Under the pieces are notes generated by a model. The model was not told the DNA's origin. It saw only the letters and a program-made list of their open reading frames with translations, and made no database searches. The translations under genes and the position numbers were made by a program. Positions 10,201 through 25,119 of a stretch of 64,000 bases of DNA are shown piece by piece. The DNA comes from Sphagnum magellanicum (Eukaryota > Streptophyta > Sphagnopsida > Sphagnales > Sphagnaceae): assembly GCA_021904315.1 (NCBI GenBank), contig CM038916.1, forward strand, positions 10,443,065-10,507,064, in the 5' to 3' direction. Numbering within the stretch: position 1 is the stretch's first letter; every line of letters begins with the position of its first letter.

Positions 10201-13200
10201 TAATGCATTATATGAATTTGTAAAGATGGTTGTTTGTGCATTAATAATCTATGTACGTGGAGGGCAATAATGTAATTGGCAAGAAAAGGTTCTGAAAAGG
10301 AACAAGGTTTTGGAAGGTGGGGGCACCATGGAAGTTACATAAGGGTTAGGATGAAGAGCAAAAAGGGATTTGTAGAAAAGTGATAACTAAGGAAAAAGTT
10401 TTTAAACTACTCAATGGAAAAGGAGGTTTGACAACTATAGAAACATTGGGAATTGATCTTTTGGACAAACAACATCATAAATAAAAAGTCTTCAATTTTG
10501 GACGTGAAAAATTGAAAATGGAATATTTAGATGTCTTTTGGCTATTATGCATATTAGTGTGAATGTATACTTGTGTTTTTAGGAACAAAATCAATGAGTG
10601 GACATCATGCATTGGATTTTCATTATGATTTGGACAAATGAAGGCAAATTCATGCTTTGAGTTGATGTTTTGTTGTTGCTTAAATATGAAAAAAATGATT
10701 AATTAGAGACAAATAATACCAACTTAAGTGCATTAAACCATAATCTTAGTGCCAAATCTTCCATTGTGTGGGTATTGTTGATATTATATAATGTACATCT
10801 TTTTTACTAATTTGACCACATGCTTGTGTGATTGTTGAAGCAAGTTTCTCTTGTTAGTGGTTATAAGAGTTGATGCTAGCAATCTAGGTTACTTGGTAAT
10901 AAAAGACATGAGTTTAGTCTATAAGGGTGTGTGTGATCTATATGTAGAAATTCTTGATAATGTATTAGAGAAGAGATATTATACGTAGGTTAAATAAAGT
11001 AATAAATTCGGTAGTATGAAGGATATTTACAATTATAAAAAAAGCTTTGAAGTAGATTGGAACTTCAAAATACATGAGAGATGATCAAACGATACATCAT
11101 TTTTGGGTATGAAACTTTGAGATCTTAATTTTGCACTTTGGAATCTATTTGTGGAAGGCAAGGACCTAAAGGAACCCCTCCCTCAAGTACTCTTTTTGCT
11201 CCTTTCCTTCCAAAAGAGGAAAGTAAGTTTTTTTCTATGTACTAGAAGGATAAAGCAAGGAAGGGGTGATTTAAGTTTTCCTCCTTCCATTTAAAAGGTT
11301 ACAATAAATTATTTCCTTTGACCTATGTTATGATTGCATGACTCTTAAATAGTTTTATTCGCCGACATTTATTATTGATGACCCTGACGATTAACAAATA
11401 TATTGTTATGTATGTTTATTTTATAATGACTACTTGGTGTTGGAAATAATCATTGTGGAATGTGCATTCAATTATTATTATGGGGACCACACTAGTTAGG
11501 TTGGAAGGGAATACAACTTTAGTGTTTAAAATTATGGCTAAAATGTTTAAAATAACTTAGATAAGTTCATTTACATGGTTGAATAAGACATTCACTTGTT
11601 ATGGTTCAATTTAAGTCAATGGTTGCATGGATTCAATCATAGAGTGTTTCCATGCCACGGTGTACATAAATTATTAAAAGTATTGAGATTTAAAATTCAA
11701 TTACTTTGAAATTTTCTAATAATAAATTTAGTTATCTTGGGCCTTTAAAATAACATAAGTTAGGACAATCATGAATATCATTGAATTTTTTCTTAATTAT
11801 TTCTTTAAATGATTATACATTAATAACATTATGAAACTTGTTTAAAACACTCAAATTTTGACAACATTATACCATTTTTTATTAATTCAAAGACTTTACT
11901 TCAATTTTGTGGAGAAATAAAATTGAGACCTAATGCACTTACATTTTCAATGGAAGAATATTTTACAACCTACAAACATCATATCATCACCATGTATCAT
12001 CACCACAATGTATCATCTGAAGGTTGAAATATAATTTAAATATAAACATAATGATTTTAAACAAATTGAAAAAACTTTTGATGGAAGATTTTTTTTTGTA
12101 CATATGTAAATTGATGTGAATTTTTTAATTGAAATTTTCCAACTAAAAAAAATAATTCTTAATCCTTTTGTTAAAATTATCATTATGTTACAAATGTAAG
12201 CCAAAGGAGCATTCCTATCTACACCAATTGCATCATTCCTATCTACACCAATTTCACAACATAATGATAGTTAATTTAAGATGTACATCACCTTCTAGTA
12301 TGCATTTTGACCTCTAATCCTTTTTCGATTATGTTCCCAAACCATTCAATTTTTGCTTACAATGGAAACTACAATATTGTGACAAATTTTGTCTACACCA
12401 TACCATGGAAACACCATGTACCATTTCGTTTCAAGGTTTATCATTTGTGTTTTAAAGGGCAGAAATAATCAATATTGTTGTAGGATATGATGATAACAAT
12501 ATAATTAACCATTAACACCAAGATATTATGCTTTCACATGCTTGGATTGATTGGGCTTGTGAATTATGGCCACTATAAGGAAGGGTGAATATCAAAAGAA
12601 AATGAAAATAACATTACCACCAACCTCCCCTTGTTGGAATGAATCATCTTATTGCCACCAAATGAATTGATCAAAATTCACTTTTAGATTTTAGATTTTT
12701 GACCTTTTAGAGTTATATTGATTTTGATTTGGGTATCATTCACATAATAGGCCAGGTTATTGCATTGGATTAAAAAAAAAATCATTAGATTATATTTTGA
12801 AATTTATAAAATATATATTCTAATTGTTTCACGTACCTACTCATTTTGATTGTTTGCTAATGGGATTGGTTTATGGGTCTCAATTTTGAAATTAAGTTCA
12901 TGTCCAAATTCAACGATAAAGATTCCTTGATTTTATGTTAAGCCAATTAAATTAGAAAATTTAAGATTTAGAGCACAAGATAAAAACTTCATCTTTCAAT
13001 AATTTATTATCAGTAAAGGGTGTCAGCAAAGTAAAGTAGACAAAAACAATATTCCACCCAAAGTCCAATTAAAAAATGGAACAATTTTTTATATGGACAT
13101 AAGAAAGTAAATTAAAAATATTTTGAAATAGAAATATAAAACCATATGGCCCTACATTTAGTTTATGGGAAGTTGGATACAAAGTTTGAACAACTTTGAT

Positions 13201-16200
13201 ATCATACAAATAAGTTGAAAGTATGTTTGAAACTAACTGGGTCAAAATGGTGTTCAAACCTACTTCATATTAAAAAATTGATATATTATGATTAAAAAAT
13301 ACATAATTTGATAATACATAATTATTTTTTAGGGCTCCATTAAGTTGAAATTTTTTTTAAATCAAGATTTCATCTACATGTAGCCCATTTTGTAAAATTG
13401 GACATTTTGTGCAAGTAGATTTTTTTTAAAGCTCTACTTAGTTTTACTTCCAAGATGGATTTTTTCAACATTTTAAACATAAAATGAAATGTTATCATCA
13501 TGTTAATTATTGTACAAAAACAAATTCTACTTTCAATGCATTACAACTTTTTCATGGCTACATGTAATGTTTTTACAAGGAGCAATGAGCTATCTACTTT
13601 ACCTTGCTTGCACCTTAAGGGTGTAATTATCCACTAAAAGCCCATGAAAGATATCTCGATTTGATGTAGCCTTCATCTTTTTCATAATTAAAGTTTAAAT
13701 TGTTTGATGGTGATGGTTTGTCAACTAACCAAGCTAGAGTTAAATACCATTGATGAAAAATGATTAGTGGACAAGACACTACATTTTAGTACCATCAATT
13801 TCAATGGCGCCAATTCATTTTAAACAATAAAATTAAATCAATAAGGAAGGTGGCAAATTGAAATGTCACTTCTTGATGTAAACAACTTCCAAAAATATTA
13901 ACATGAAACTGGAACCACCCAATTGCCATTCTATGCATCTATGAATTCCTAACTTGGTTCCCTCATACATAAAGATAACCTTGTTGATAAAATTGGAAAT
14001 AATTAAGTTTGTTTATACTTGCAAGAAATTGTGGATAACTAATTGACCTAGTAATTAACATGGTAGCACTAACATTTACATTAACTTTCAATGGTGAAGT
14101 GGTAGTTAAGCAAATGATGTCATGAATAAAATCTTCAAAAAATGTACACTTGGTTGTTTTTAATATTGTCAATTGTTTATCTTTTCAATTCCTTTGTGAT
14201 AGTTTATTAACAAGGATCATAATTTCTACTTGCAATTTACTCTTAAAATATTTTGTGCAATAAAACAAGTGACATATTCAAAGTCTATACCTTAGATCCT
14301 CAAATGTTGCACAACATTCCACACCTCACAAGGGGCTCCAAGTTAACACATATTGAAAATGTCACACGTCATTTTGCTCTTTATAAAAGGTTCAAAGCTC
14401 ACACGTTTTAAACATCACATTCCACTCCTTATACAAAACTCAAAACTCATGTACATGCTACAAACATTACATTACTTTTCATGCCTTGTGAGAGGCTAAA
14501 GTTCTCACGTGATTCGAAATTCATATTCTATTTACACACAACAACTCAATAACAACTTCAAATTCACTTAATATTGCAAACTACTTGTAACATTTTTTTA
14601 TTGTGTGGTAAAGTAATGAAAGAAACAAGAACAATGGCAACAATATTGTTAGATCAATAAATGTATAAAAAGGAGTGTAATGTGTGAGGAGGCAAGAATA
14701 TTGCATAAACAATATAAAAAATAAAAATGACAAAAAAGTTTAACAATAAATCTAAAGCATTTAATGAAATAATTGTTAAATTAAGTGATCTATCACATAA
14801 TATGAAATGATGGAAAATAATTGTTAGAAATAATATATTAGACTTATAAAAGTAGTTCTAAAGCATTCTTTTCAACCCCCTTGATACTTAATTGGGGAAA
14901 AATATGATTGTTCATGGTGCCACAACAACAATCACACTATATTTTTCCTAAACCACCTTGACTTCATGAATGATTTGTGATTTTATGGTATAATATTTGA
15001 TTAATTTGTTTATATTTTTACATTATGTACATCATGGATTTCCGAATGGCCCATGTTAATCAAAATTTGGACACATTTGGATGTTCATAAACATTTCTTA
15101 TATCAAATTTTTAATGAATGTAACTAATTTTAGGAATGAACATTATAATTATTTTGGAATCCTTGATGAACTTTGTATAAGTATATTTCTAGTTGGAGGA
15201 GATGCATATGATATGGATATGATATATGCCTAAGGAAAATGTTCAATAACCATGATAAATTGTATATACTTAATTTTTGGTTTAAGTTGAACATTATAAA
15301 TAATATTCATTTGAGGGCAATATGAACAAGGAATGGAAATTTTTCATTTTTTAGTTAACTTTTCATTGTTGCTTGTAGGATTTCACAAATAGTATTAATT
15401 TGTAATTCCCATTGATTAAAACATGAAGCCTCAAAGGTGTTGTGATGTCCATAAAAAATAATGGTGTTTTTAGACATCATGTGTATTAAAAAACAAAAAA
15501 TTTTGACCCTATCATCATATAAATTTTATAAAAAACCTTGCATTGTATCCTGTAAATAATTGAAACATTATTACATGAATGCATCAATAAGAAAAAATAA
15601 ATTAAAAAATAATTTAAACATATCCTAACCATGCCTGAAAAGGGCCCTAAATGGTTATTAGTGGTATCACCCAATTATGGTTGCAACCATACTTGCCTTC
15701 AACTACATTTAAGAAAAAAACATGAACTAATTTGAAAACATGCCACTCTAGAAAATTTAATTGTTTAATATCAATGAATTAAACATCAAAGTTATAGATG
15801 AAAAAAAAAATCTATGAAAAAATATCAACTATCTTTATAACCTTGTGTTTAAGAAGGGAATGCAAGCATGTATAACTTTACTTTTAATTCAATTCAAACT
15901 CGTTATTATTCATGGGCTTGGTCATTATATTGTTAATTTAACTTCTAGTACTTGGGATATGATTAAATCAATTTCCATGGGGTAATTGCAAGCTAAGATG
16001 GATCAATTTGTGTGTCACAATGGATTTTTTTGTACTATGTACATTCTATTCAACATTTTAATAAGAATCCATCACTCATTTCAAAAGTTCATTTTTTATT
16101 GGATTAACATTATCAACTTGAATAAAGTTATATATATATTCAACAATATACACTAGACATATGGTGATAGACTTTTAGAAATTCAAAATTTATGGATTTG

Positions 16201-17240
16201 ATTTACATCTACATTTCCATTTAAATATAGTTTTCATTATCCAAGTTCAATTTCATATATTTTAAAGGGGCTTAATTAATATATGATACACGTCATAGAA
16301 AAATAAACGCATATTCAAAAAAAGTTACAACAAAAACCTTAACCAAAAAATAGTTATGGACTTTTGTATAATCAAATTTGGACCTTATTTTCAAAGGTCC
16401 CTACATCAATCACTTTTTATTGAATTCATGGTTATTTTTCTTCATATGTATGTCAAAGGGTTGTTTATATGCATTTTTATTCATATGAACTTTATTGATT
16501 CATTAATCATCACATTTAATCTCAAGTTGTGTTATTGGGGGGCCACTTTGGGCACTTTCATGACATGTATGTAATGTATGTTTTGCAAAACGTGTTGCAT
16601 TTAATTTGGGTTTCATCTTTGGCGTTTGGGCTTGATATTTTGATTTTCACAAAGTTAATGATATGCAATATTATTTGAAAATAAAATAAAATTTAAGAGA
16701 TTAAATTCAAATAATAATGGGTATATTTATGGTATATGTAGTATAATAAAACATGTTTTTATTTTTGGACTGCACTAGATTTGGGTTTGAATTAGTTAGC
16801 TAAAAATGTTTGAAATGAAATTAAAAGAAATTACCCACCTCACATATCTTGTCATCTTCCATTTGAAAATGATAGTTTGTCAAAATGTTAATTTGCCACA
16901 TACTTATGGTTATCACCCCCAAAAACACCCATTTGTGACATGATAATTATCAAACTTTTGACATGGTTCACAAATTTATTCCAATCATATGGAATCACAA
17001 TGTTTAATAGATATTACAAATTTCATAAAGACTAAAAATAATTTCAAATCATTTTTTGAATATATTTGCATTTTTTAGTACATCGTAACTTTTTTTTTGT
17101 GCACAAATATACTCTAACATCACATCATATTAGGTTTAAAAGTGTAGTTTCTTTGGAATTTGACTTATTTGGGTTTAGACCTACCATAATATGCAAAAAC
17201 ATTGTGAAAATCCTTCATAATAATGATGTGGTTGAAGTTC
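10200..17240. other. AT-rich desert with no recognisable gene
   Basis: No open frame shows a domain or family resemblance, and all are short and AT-rich. CG and CAG/CTG are rare. One small tandem duplication of 24 bp stands out at 12210-12257 (CATTCCTATCTACACCAATT twice). The region is probably transposon-derived but too decayed to classify by eye. Confidence 0.6.
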
Positions 17241-20200
17241 AAACATGGGATCCTTGAAAAAAATACAATGTGACAACAATTTTGGCTCCCTCATAGTGTG
17301 CTTTCACCCTAATGCATGATACTCAACCTTGGCTAGAAAATAATCACCATGGGTGGTTTTTTTGAACATCCAAGTAACTCCATTAAAACCCATGGAAAAT
17401 GTAAAACCTAAAGTTAAATGTTGTTGATATTTGTTTCTAGCCCAATTTGCATGTCTAAAGTCATTAATACCCCCATCTCCTTCATGTTGATAATGAATTC
17501 CAAAACCAACAATGCCCTTGATGATATTCTAAATATGTGTTTTGTTGCTTCAAAATAAGGTTTTATAGTTTAACCACAAAGATTTATTAATTCAACCCTT
17601 ACAACAAAAATTTAATTAGGTTTAGCATTTGTTTAAAAATAAGCTTCCTAATAATGTTCTTGTAAAAAAATTACATCTACTTTTTCAGATTTCATGTTTG
17701 AATTAAAAGTTCAATAATATCCAACATTGCCACTACAACATGATTGCAATGAAACACACCAAACTTGTATAACATTTTTTTCACATACATTTTTTGACCT
17801 AGAAATATACTTCTAGGAAAATGAAGTAATTCAATTTCAAAATAAAATGGAAACAAATCCAAATATGTCATGTTTCAAACCTAAACTTCAATGGTTCCAA
17901 TTCACTAATTAAGTTTATGTTCGTGATCATTAATGAACATAAGTCAACATACAAAATCAAATTTGTCATTTGATCTTAGGTAGTATAGATTATGATCATC
18001 ATCACTGCAACTACTTGGGACCATAATCTTTGAGGTAAGAAGCAATTTTTCATATCAAGTTGCCAATGCTTATTTGAGTCCATAAAGACATTTCAATAAC
18101 TTGAAGATCTTATTCTCTTTCCCTTCTCCACAAAACTTGTAGGTTCACCCATGTAAACTTCTTCTTTTAGATCATCATGTTCGCAAATTATGTTTTCACA
18201 TCAGATGAAAAATTCCCCAATTTGATTGAATAACAAGTGCAACTACAAACTTGATAATTATGCCCCTTTTGCCAATAAGTGCACAAGTTTTGTTGAAGTT
18301 CAATCCTTTGTTTTATTTTCCAACCCACATGAATTACAAATCATGTTTTCAACCTTTTTGCGCCCCCTTACATGTTATTGGAACTTTGTTGGGCAAAAAA
18401 TCTTTCAACACCCATGTTCAATTCTTCTTTACCAATTTCATTTCTTGTTTCATTACTTTTCACCATCCATGATCTTCCATAGCTCCTTAAAAATTATTGG
18501 GCTTGTGAAAGAACTCCAAGGCACCCACTTAATCATTTAGTTTAAACTTGAGGTATGTTTTTTTACATTGCGTGATGGAAATGATGGCTATGAAAAAGGT
18601 GTTAAACACATGCATGGTTGATCAAGGAACCTTGCAACTTCAAGTGCATCCATAGGTGGTACTTTTGTAGGTATAGATTGTGGAGAACGTTCTTTAGAAA
18701 CATTTTCATATAAAGGTGGTCATTTAGAAACATGTTCAAATAGAAGTGAACTTTTGGCTTCAAAATGTTGAAAAACTCCTTTTACATGTGAGTCATGCAA
18801 TTTTTATTCACCAATAAAGGTTGTTTGCAGTAGTTGACTTGTGTTTCAATGAAATGGAAACTAAGTTAAATCTTCATCATTACTCACTTGTTGCTTGATT
18901 GGAGTCATCAACTTCAATCAATTTGTGTAGGCATCAATGTCTTCCTCAAATTGTGTGTTTTTACTTATAGTCTTACCTTTTAAAGTAGTGAGTTCCAACA
19001 ACAATAATCACTTGACTTGTGGTTTCATCACAAAAACACATGTACATTTAGACTTAAGTTTGTTTCTACTATTTTTGTCAACATGGACATGAACTACACA
19101 ACCAAAATTTTCTAGATGATTGAGATTTGGATTGACTCTCAAAGGTATTTTTAAAAAAGGGGTCATTCATGAATTTGCATGAGTTAGAGACCTATTGGAT
19201 ACAAGTAAATAGTTGCATTTATAACTTTAGTCAAATAAGAAATTAGGAACATCATATACAAGACTTTTAGCATGGTCAAGTAGTGTTGTGTTTTTCTAGT
19301 TATGCAATTTTGTTGCATGGGGTTTTTAATTGGGTAAATTATTTATAAATACAAATTTGTTGCAAAAATACATGAGAAAACTTGAAATAAATGTTCTCCT
19401 CCATGATTTGTTCTCTATGCCTTTAGTTTGAGACTGATTTCAATTTTCGCAAGGTTCTTGAATTTTTCCATAGCCTCCAAAACTTCATTGTTTTTTCTCA
19501 AAAAATAGATCCATGGATCATTCAATTATAGTCACTAAAGAAGGTCATAAAGTACATGGATCCATAGAATAATTTTAACAACAATGGTGTGCAAATGTTC
19601 AAATGGACAAGTTGTAATGGTTCTAATGCTTTTAATTTGCTACATTTCAAAATTAATTTTTTTTGATGTTATTGTCCTAAAAAGTAACCAAAAAGTGTGT
19701 AAGAATTCATTAGAAGGTTGTGAATTATATTTGTTAACTAATTAGAACTTAAATAATGGAATAATTAGAAGTTTAAATTATGTTCAAGCCTCATATGCCA
19801 AAGTCTAACAATGTTTGCTTTTTCTAGAAATAATGTTTGATATTATTCCAAATTGGAATTTGATTTTCTATTACTAATTTGTGTAGACCATTTTCAAGAC
19901 TTCTAATTCCTTTAGCTATGAATCTTGTAAAGTTTTGTTATGAAATGATGAAGCATTATAATGAAAAATTGAATATTGTTAAATGATTCATATCACGCAA
20001 CTTTCCAATAGACAAAATATTTTTATTGGAAAAACATCCTTGATGTAATTTACTTCACCATTAAAGCAAACCAACCCTTGTATGGCCTTGGCCTTCAACA
20101 TTGTGGTATACACCATTAGCAAATTTTAATCTGAAAAAAAATGGACTATTAACTACTTCATGACTTCATTTAATTAGCTTGGGATTTCCAATGACATGAG

Positions 20201-20300
20201 TTGCACCAAAATATAAGATCTAGTTTGCATCACCGTGTTGCATGGGAAGTACAAAATATTATTCAATTTTTAGTAAATTATAAAATTTTAAAGCTTTATT
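17240..20300 (-). mobile_element. Ty1/copia LTR retrotransposon fossil
   Basis: Broken, old Ty1/copia pol on the minus strand. From its 3' to 5' end, along increasing window coordinates, similarity is seen to RNase H (about 17280-17500), reverse transcriptase (about 17900-18200, including the KLLKCLYGLK-like segment), integrase (about 19080-19600, including an HLENFGC-like segment and the core) and the protease active-site region (about 20170-20215). This order, PR-IN-RT-RH on the coding strand, defines copia. Many breaks are scattered through it. LTRs and target duplications could not be recognised. Gag may extend beyond 20300 but is not identifiable. Confidence 0.75.
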
Positions 20301-21660
20301 GAACAACTTCATTGTGCTTTTATAAAACTTAGTGTCATCACCTTTTCCGTCAATATTGTCTTCTAGCATGTAATTACCTATTGTTCCTTGTCATTGACTT
20401 AAATAGCCTAATGGTAAAATCATTATTGACGGATATTAGCTTTAGGTGTAAAGGTGCTATAAGCATATGAAAACAACTACTTATAACTAAACAAAAAACA
20501 TTAGTTGTTATTTCTAGTCATTATGGTCATTTAATATCTTATACCCATGAATAATGTCTTCCCTATAAGGACACCAAGTACACCTATTAAATGTGATATG
20601 CATTGTTAGGAAGTGATTCCAATTTTGGAATAAATATTTTCCTTATCATATAAAAAATCATGTAGAGTGTTATGAAATTAATTTTTAGTCATATGATTGG
20701 GTTGGCAAAGACTAAAAATAATCTATGTTCATATGGGATAATGTATCAATCACTAGCATTACATGTATAATGCAACCAACAATAACATTATTAATTATAT
20801 GCAACCACCAATAGTGGCCAAATAATCAACATTGAAAGGGAGTTATGGCCCAACGAATGGTAAGGTGGGAGAATAGCTTGTCTAAAAAAACTTAACCTTG
20901 AATGGAAATGAAGAGCATAATGGTGAGATGAATTTTTGAATGTAACTTTGTTTAAATTGACTTGTGTTGGATTGAGTTTTGGGTGAAAAGTGGAAATGTA
21001 GGTCATGATTGGAGATTTTTTGAAAAGACAATACTTCAACTTCAACTATTTTGAAAAAAATGAAATGGAGATATGGGGATTTGTGGAAGATGTAAGATCT
21101 ATAAAATCATATAATGATGTTTTGGGCAAAAATAAGTAAGAGGAGAAAAATGAAGAAAAATACAAATATTTATGGATTTTTATTTTCTCAATTTGACATC
21201 CATAAAAACTTTTGTGGTGTTGTTGAACTTTGAAGGTTTTTATATTGGGTGAAATAAATATTTGGGGATTGCAGTTGTGGCATGAGTAGGTTAAAAAGTA
21301 TGAAATTGTTGTAAATGTTCATAATTGAATTAGGTGAAAGCATTACACCAATATGTGTCCAAGTTCACTATGTATTTCACTAGATTTTGAGTGAAATTGA
21401 ACAAATTTACCATGGTAAAAGTTGGCAACCCTTTAGTAAACACGGATTAATTGTTGTAGATAAGTGAATTTAGTAATAGTTAATTGAATTCACTAATAGT
21501 TAATTAAATTCACTATAGTTAAATCATTAATAATATATTCACTAATAGATGAATCATCAATAATTAATTCACTACTAATTAATTACGAACTTAAGCTGGG
21601 CATTTAAGAACCTTCACTAAGCTACTTAGCTTAAGGTTCTTAACCCACCAACCTAGGGTG
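20300..21660. other. Spacer without a recognisable gene
   Basis: AT-rich sequence that may hold decayed gag of the neighbouring copia fossil. The one longer minus-strand frame, at 20791-21045, has no recognisable domain. Confidence 0.5.
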
Positions 21661-21669
21661 CAAATGTGC

Positions 21670-21733
21670 AAATTTGAACCCTTCAACTCTTTTCACTTTC
21701 ATGTTAAGGAACAAGGCCTTAACCATTGAACCA
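21670..21733 (-). mobile_element. tRNA-derived SINE-like head
   Basis: On the minus strand an A-box-like TGGTTCAATGGTTAAGG (21717-21733) is followed by a B-box-like GGTTCAAATTT (21670-21680). The region between has the length of a tRNA anticodon and variable arm. It resembles the copy at 4450-4512 both in the boxes and in the downstream CCTAGG-containing stretch. As there, a degenerate tandem array starts just beyond it. Confidence 0.5.
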
Positions 21734-21789
21734 TTATTTAAATGAATGACATTTTTTTGTCATCACATATTATTATGCACATTCTTTTT

Positions 21790-22640
21790 TACCCTAAGCA
21801 ATTCTTGGTTATTTTTAGTTATTTTTGGTTATTATTAACTATCCTACCATAAAATATTTAAGGTTATTTTATTGTAGGCTATTGTTTGTTATTTTACATT
21901 ATTTTATAATAAGCAATTCTTAGCAATTCTTGGCTATTTTACCATAGGCCATAATTTGTTATTCTACATTATTTTACCATAGGCAATTCTTGGCAATTCT
22001 AGGCTATTATATCATACACCATTATTGGTTATTTTACATCAATCCACCATAGGCTATTGTTGGTTATTTTAAATTATATTATCGTAAGCTATTAGTGGCT
22101 ATTTTATTGTAAGCTATTAATGGTTATTTTATTGTAGGTTATTGATGGTTAATCTATTAGTGACTATTGGTAGCTATTTTATTAATGGATATTGGTGGCT
22201 ATTATATTATAGGTTTTTGTTGGTTATTATATTCATGGTTATTTTAAGTTATTGTTGGTTATTTTAGGTTAAATTACAATAAGATATTAGTGGTTATCAC
22301 ATTATAAACTATTGTTAGTTATTTTAGCATATATTACCATAGGCTATTGGTGGTTAATATATTATAGGCTATTGTCAACTATTCTAGGTTATATTACCGT
22401 AAACTATTGGTGGTTATTTTATTATAGGTTATTGTTGGTTATTCTAAGTTATATTACCATAAGCTATTGGTGGATATTTTATTGCAAATTAATATTGATT
22501 ATTATAGGCTATATTATCATAAATCATTTTTTATTATTTTATTGTAAGTTGTATATTGTTGGTTATTATAACCTATTTTTTCATAGGTTATTGTTGCTTA
22601 TTTTATTGTAATTTATTGTTGGTTATTCTAAATTATTTTG
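21790..22640. repeat. Degenerate GGTTATTTTA tandem repeat, left block
   Basis: About 850 bp of head-to-tail variants of GGTTATTTTACCATAGGC and TATTGTTGGTTATT. Continuous open frames, such as 22312-22611 with its tyrosine- and leucine-rich pattern, are products of the repeat and not genes. The array resumes at 24580. Confidence 0.7.
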
Positions 22641-24545
22641 CTAGAAGAAATCTTGTCCATTCAAACCATATGGTCATAACTATAGATGTGACTAATGTCC
22701 AAATCAATTACTTTTACAACTATAGTTAGGTTAGTCCTACGTGTCATTTTAGTCATAAATGTGTGTAATCATATATGCAACTATTGTAATCACATATGCG
22801 ACTACAATGTTGATATAATTGAATGAAGTCGTAAATGCGACTATAATTTATCACTATCACATGTTTGGATGGAAAAGTAAAATGAAAGTGTTAGTTTTTC
22901 ATCCAATATTGTGAATGGATCCTTGAATGGATGAAAATTTAATTGTTTTTGCAACTTGTCATAACTATTTTGGCAACTAAGACTAATAATTTTTCCATTT
23001 ACAATATTTTGATGATTAAAACATATGTGGCATATTTGGAATTATTATATTTATTTAATAATAAACTTGTGTCTAATTGTTTATTGGTATTTTGCATTGT
23101 TTATTGAAATTGACAATATAAATTATTAGATATTTATTAAATATATTTGAGTTTTGATCTATTTATAAATATTATATATGATGATTATTTAATTATATAT
23201 TATACATGTAACTTAAATTTTATTGGTAAAATTACAACTTATTATAATTACAATCAATTATGATTTTTTAATCAAATAAAGGTTTAAGATGTTTAAGAAA
23301 TACACCATTTATTTGATCATAAAACTTTTACCATAGTTTTTGATAAAATTTATATATTATATTTGTAAAAATTTAAAACTTAAAATTTCATCAAATTCAT
23401 TAATTATCTAACATTAAAAAAATTGATTTGCATTAAATGTTTAATTTAAAAATATAAATCATAAATATTACAAATGATATTTTTTAATTATTATTTTTTG
23501 AAATGTGATAGATATATTATCCATTTATGAAAAAAAGGTGAATTAATTAAAATTATGATATATTATAATCACATTGTATGACATGTTTTTTAATGAAATG
23601 AAGGATTAATATGTGGGAGATATATATTTTAAAATTTTTATTATTAAATATTAGTCGTAAATTTTTTTTCATTTATAAATCATGTGCTCGAAAGAAAATT
23701 CCAATGAATCATCATTGAAACGTAATTCAATTTGAAAAAAATCAGAAAATGTTTTTCAAATTAATGTATATTTTTGGAAGAAAAATATATTTAATTGTGT
23801 ATGTCATTGAGATTACTTTAAGAATCGATTTTTAAAAATTCCATTTGGAAAAATATCAATAAAATATGAAATATTGAAATTGATGTTTATGTAATGTTTA
23901 AAGTCAAGTATGGGTTAAATAAAATGCATTCCACCATATCTTCATAGCAAGTGGGGTGGTTTGATGGCAAAGGAATTTATATGCATCTTTGGGATCTAAG
24001 GATCAAATTTCACAAGTGACATAATTGTGGTCAACAATGGTATGTTGACCATAAATACCTTATATAGTTGGGCTACTTAACCTAGGTGTTTACCTAGGCC
24101 CACCTAAATACTTAAATTAGGTGGTTTTCGTAACTAGCTAAATTGGGTTTTTTACCTATGTAGTGACAAGTGTCAATAATTCATAGGTTGAAAATTTATG
24201 AAATTACTAATAATATGAATTATTATATTGCATTATGTATAAATATAAGTAACGTATTTAATAAATGTGATTTAAAATGTATTAAATCATTTAAGTTTAA
24301 TTAGTTTTTAAATGTTGTTCAATATTTTATATAGTCGTGTATGTAGTTGCATAGTCCTACCACTAGTCAATAGATCAAAAATCCATACAGTTGCAAGTGA
24401 TATGTGACTATAGAGGTGATTATACATGCCACATGGAGTTTTTTGCGACTGGCTATCTTTTCCCATTTGTCCAAAGCGACTACGAGGTTTATAATCGCAT
24501 GTGTCTATTATGACTAAAATTTTGTCTTTTGAAACTAAAATTATA
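22641..24545. mobile_element. Probable non-autonomous CACTA-like insertion in the GGTTATT array
   Basis: The left end carries CTAGAAGAAATCTTGTC (22641-22657). This is a 17-base match to the terminus of the well-defined CACTA-type MITE at 39904-40053. Both ends contain clusters of TGCGACTA and ATGCAACTA-type subterminal motifs, at about 22770-22850 and 24330-24510. Inverted similarity around TCATAATA suggests a right end near 24545. The outermost CA is not conserved at the left, and no target duplication is clear. No transposase is visible. A SINE-like head lies inside at 23955-24011. Confidence 0.4.
23955..24011 (+). mobile_element. tRNA-derived SINE-like head
   Basis: An A-box-like GGTGGTTTGATGGCAAAGG (23955-23973) is followed by a B-box-like GGATCAAATTTC (24000-24011), with tRNA-like spacing. 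Downstream is a CTTAACCTAGGTGTTTACCT segment resembling the sequence after the other two heads. This copy is on the plus strand. Confidence 0.45.
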
Positions 24546-24579
24546 ATTGTTTATTTCCAAAACAATTGTTGTGTTTTGC

Positions 24580-25110
24580 CCTTGGTTATTGTTGGTTTTT
24601 TTTATCATAAACTATTATTAGCTATTCTATCATAGGTTATTTAAAATTATTTTAAGGTATTTTACCATAGGTTATTATTTGTTATTTTAGGTTATTTTAT
24701 CATAAGCTACTTTTGGTTAATCTATCATAAACTATTGTTGGTTATTTTTGGATATTTTAAATTATTTACCATATGTTATTATTGGCTATTATATCACAAG
24801 TTATTGTTGGCTATTCAATGTTATTTATCATACATTATTATTGGCTATTCTATCATAAGTTATTTTTGGTTATTTAGACTATTTTGTTCAAAACTATTCT
24901 TGGTTATTTTAAGTTATTTTATTACAAGTTATTTTTAATTATTATCGGTTATTCTACCATACGCCATTTTTGGCTATTTTAGGATATTATTGGTTATTTT
25001 ATAATAGTCTACCTTAGGTTATTCCACCTTAATTTATTATGCGTAAAATTATTATATGTTATTTTACCTTAATTCATTATATTTTATTTCAAATTATTTT
25101 AAATTATTGT
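24580..25110. repeat. Degenerate GGTTATTTTA tandem repeat, right block
   Basis: Continuation of the array at 21790-22640 in the same orientation, beyond the CACTA-like insertion. Motifs such as TTATTTTACCATAGGTTATT recur. The two blocks were most likely one array of about 1.4 kb. Confidence 0.65.
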
Positions 25111-25119
25111 ACATTACTT

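Noticed and set aside
22312-22611. 99-codon tyrosine/leucine-rich frame resembling a membrane protein
   Set aside because: Product of the GGTTATT tandem repeat; the pattern follows the repeat period.
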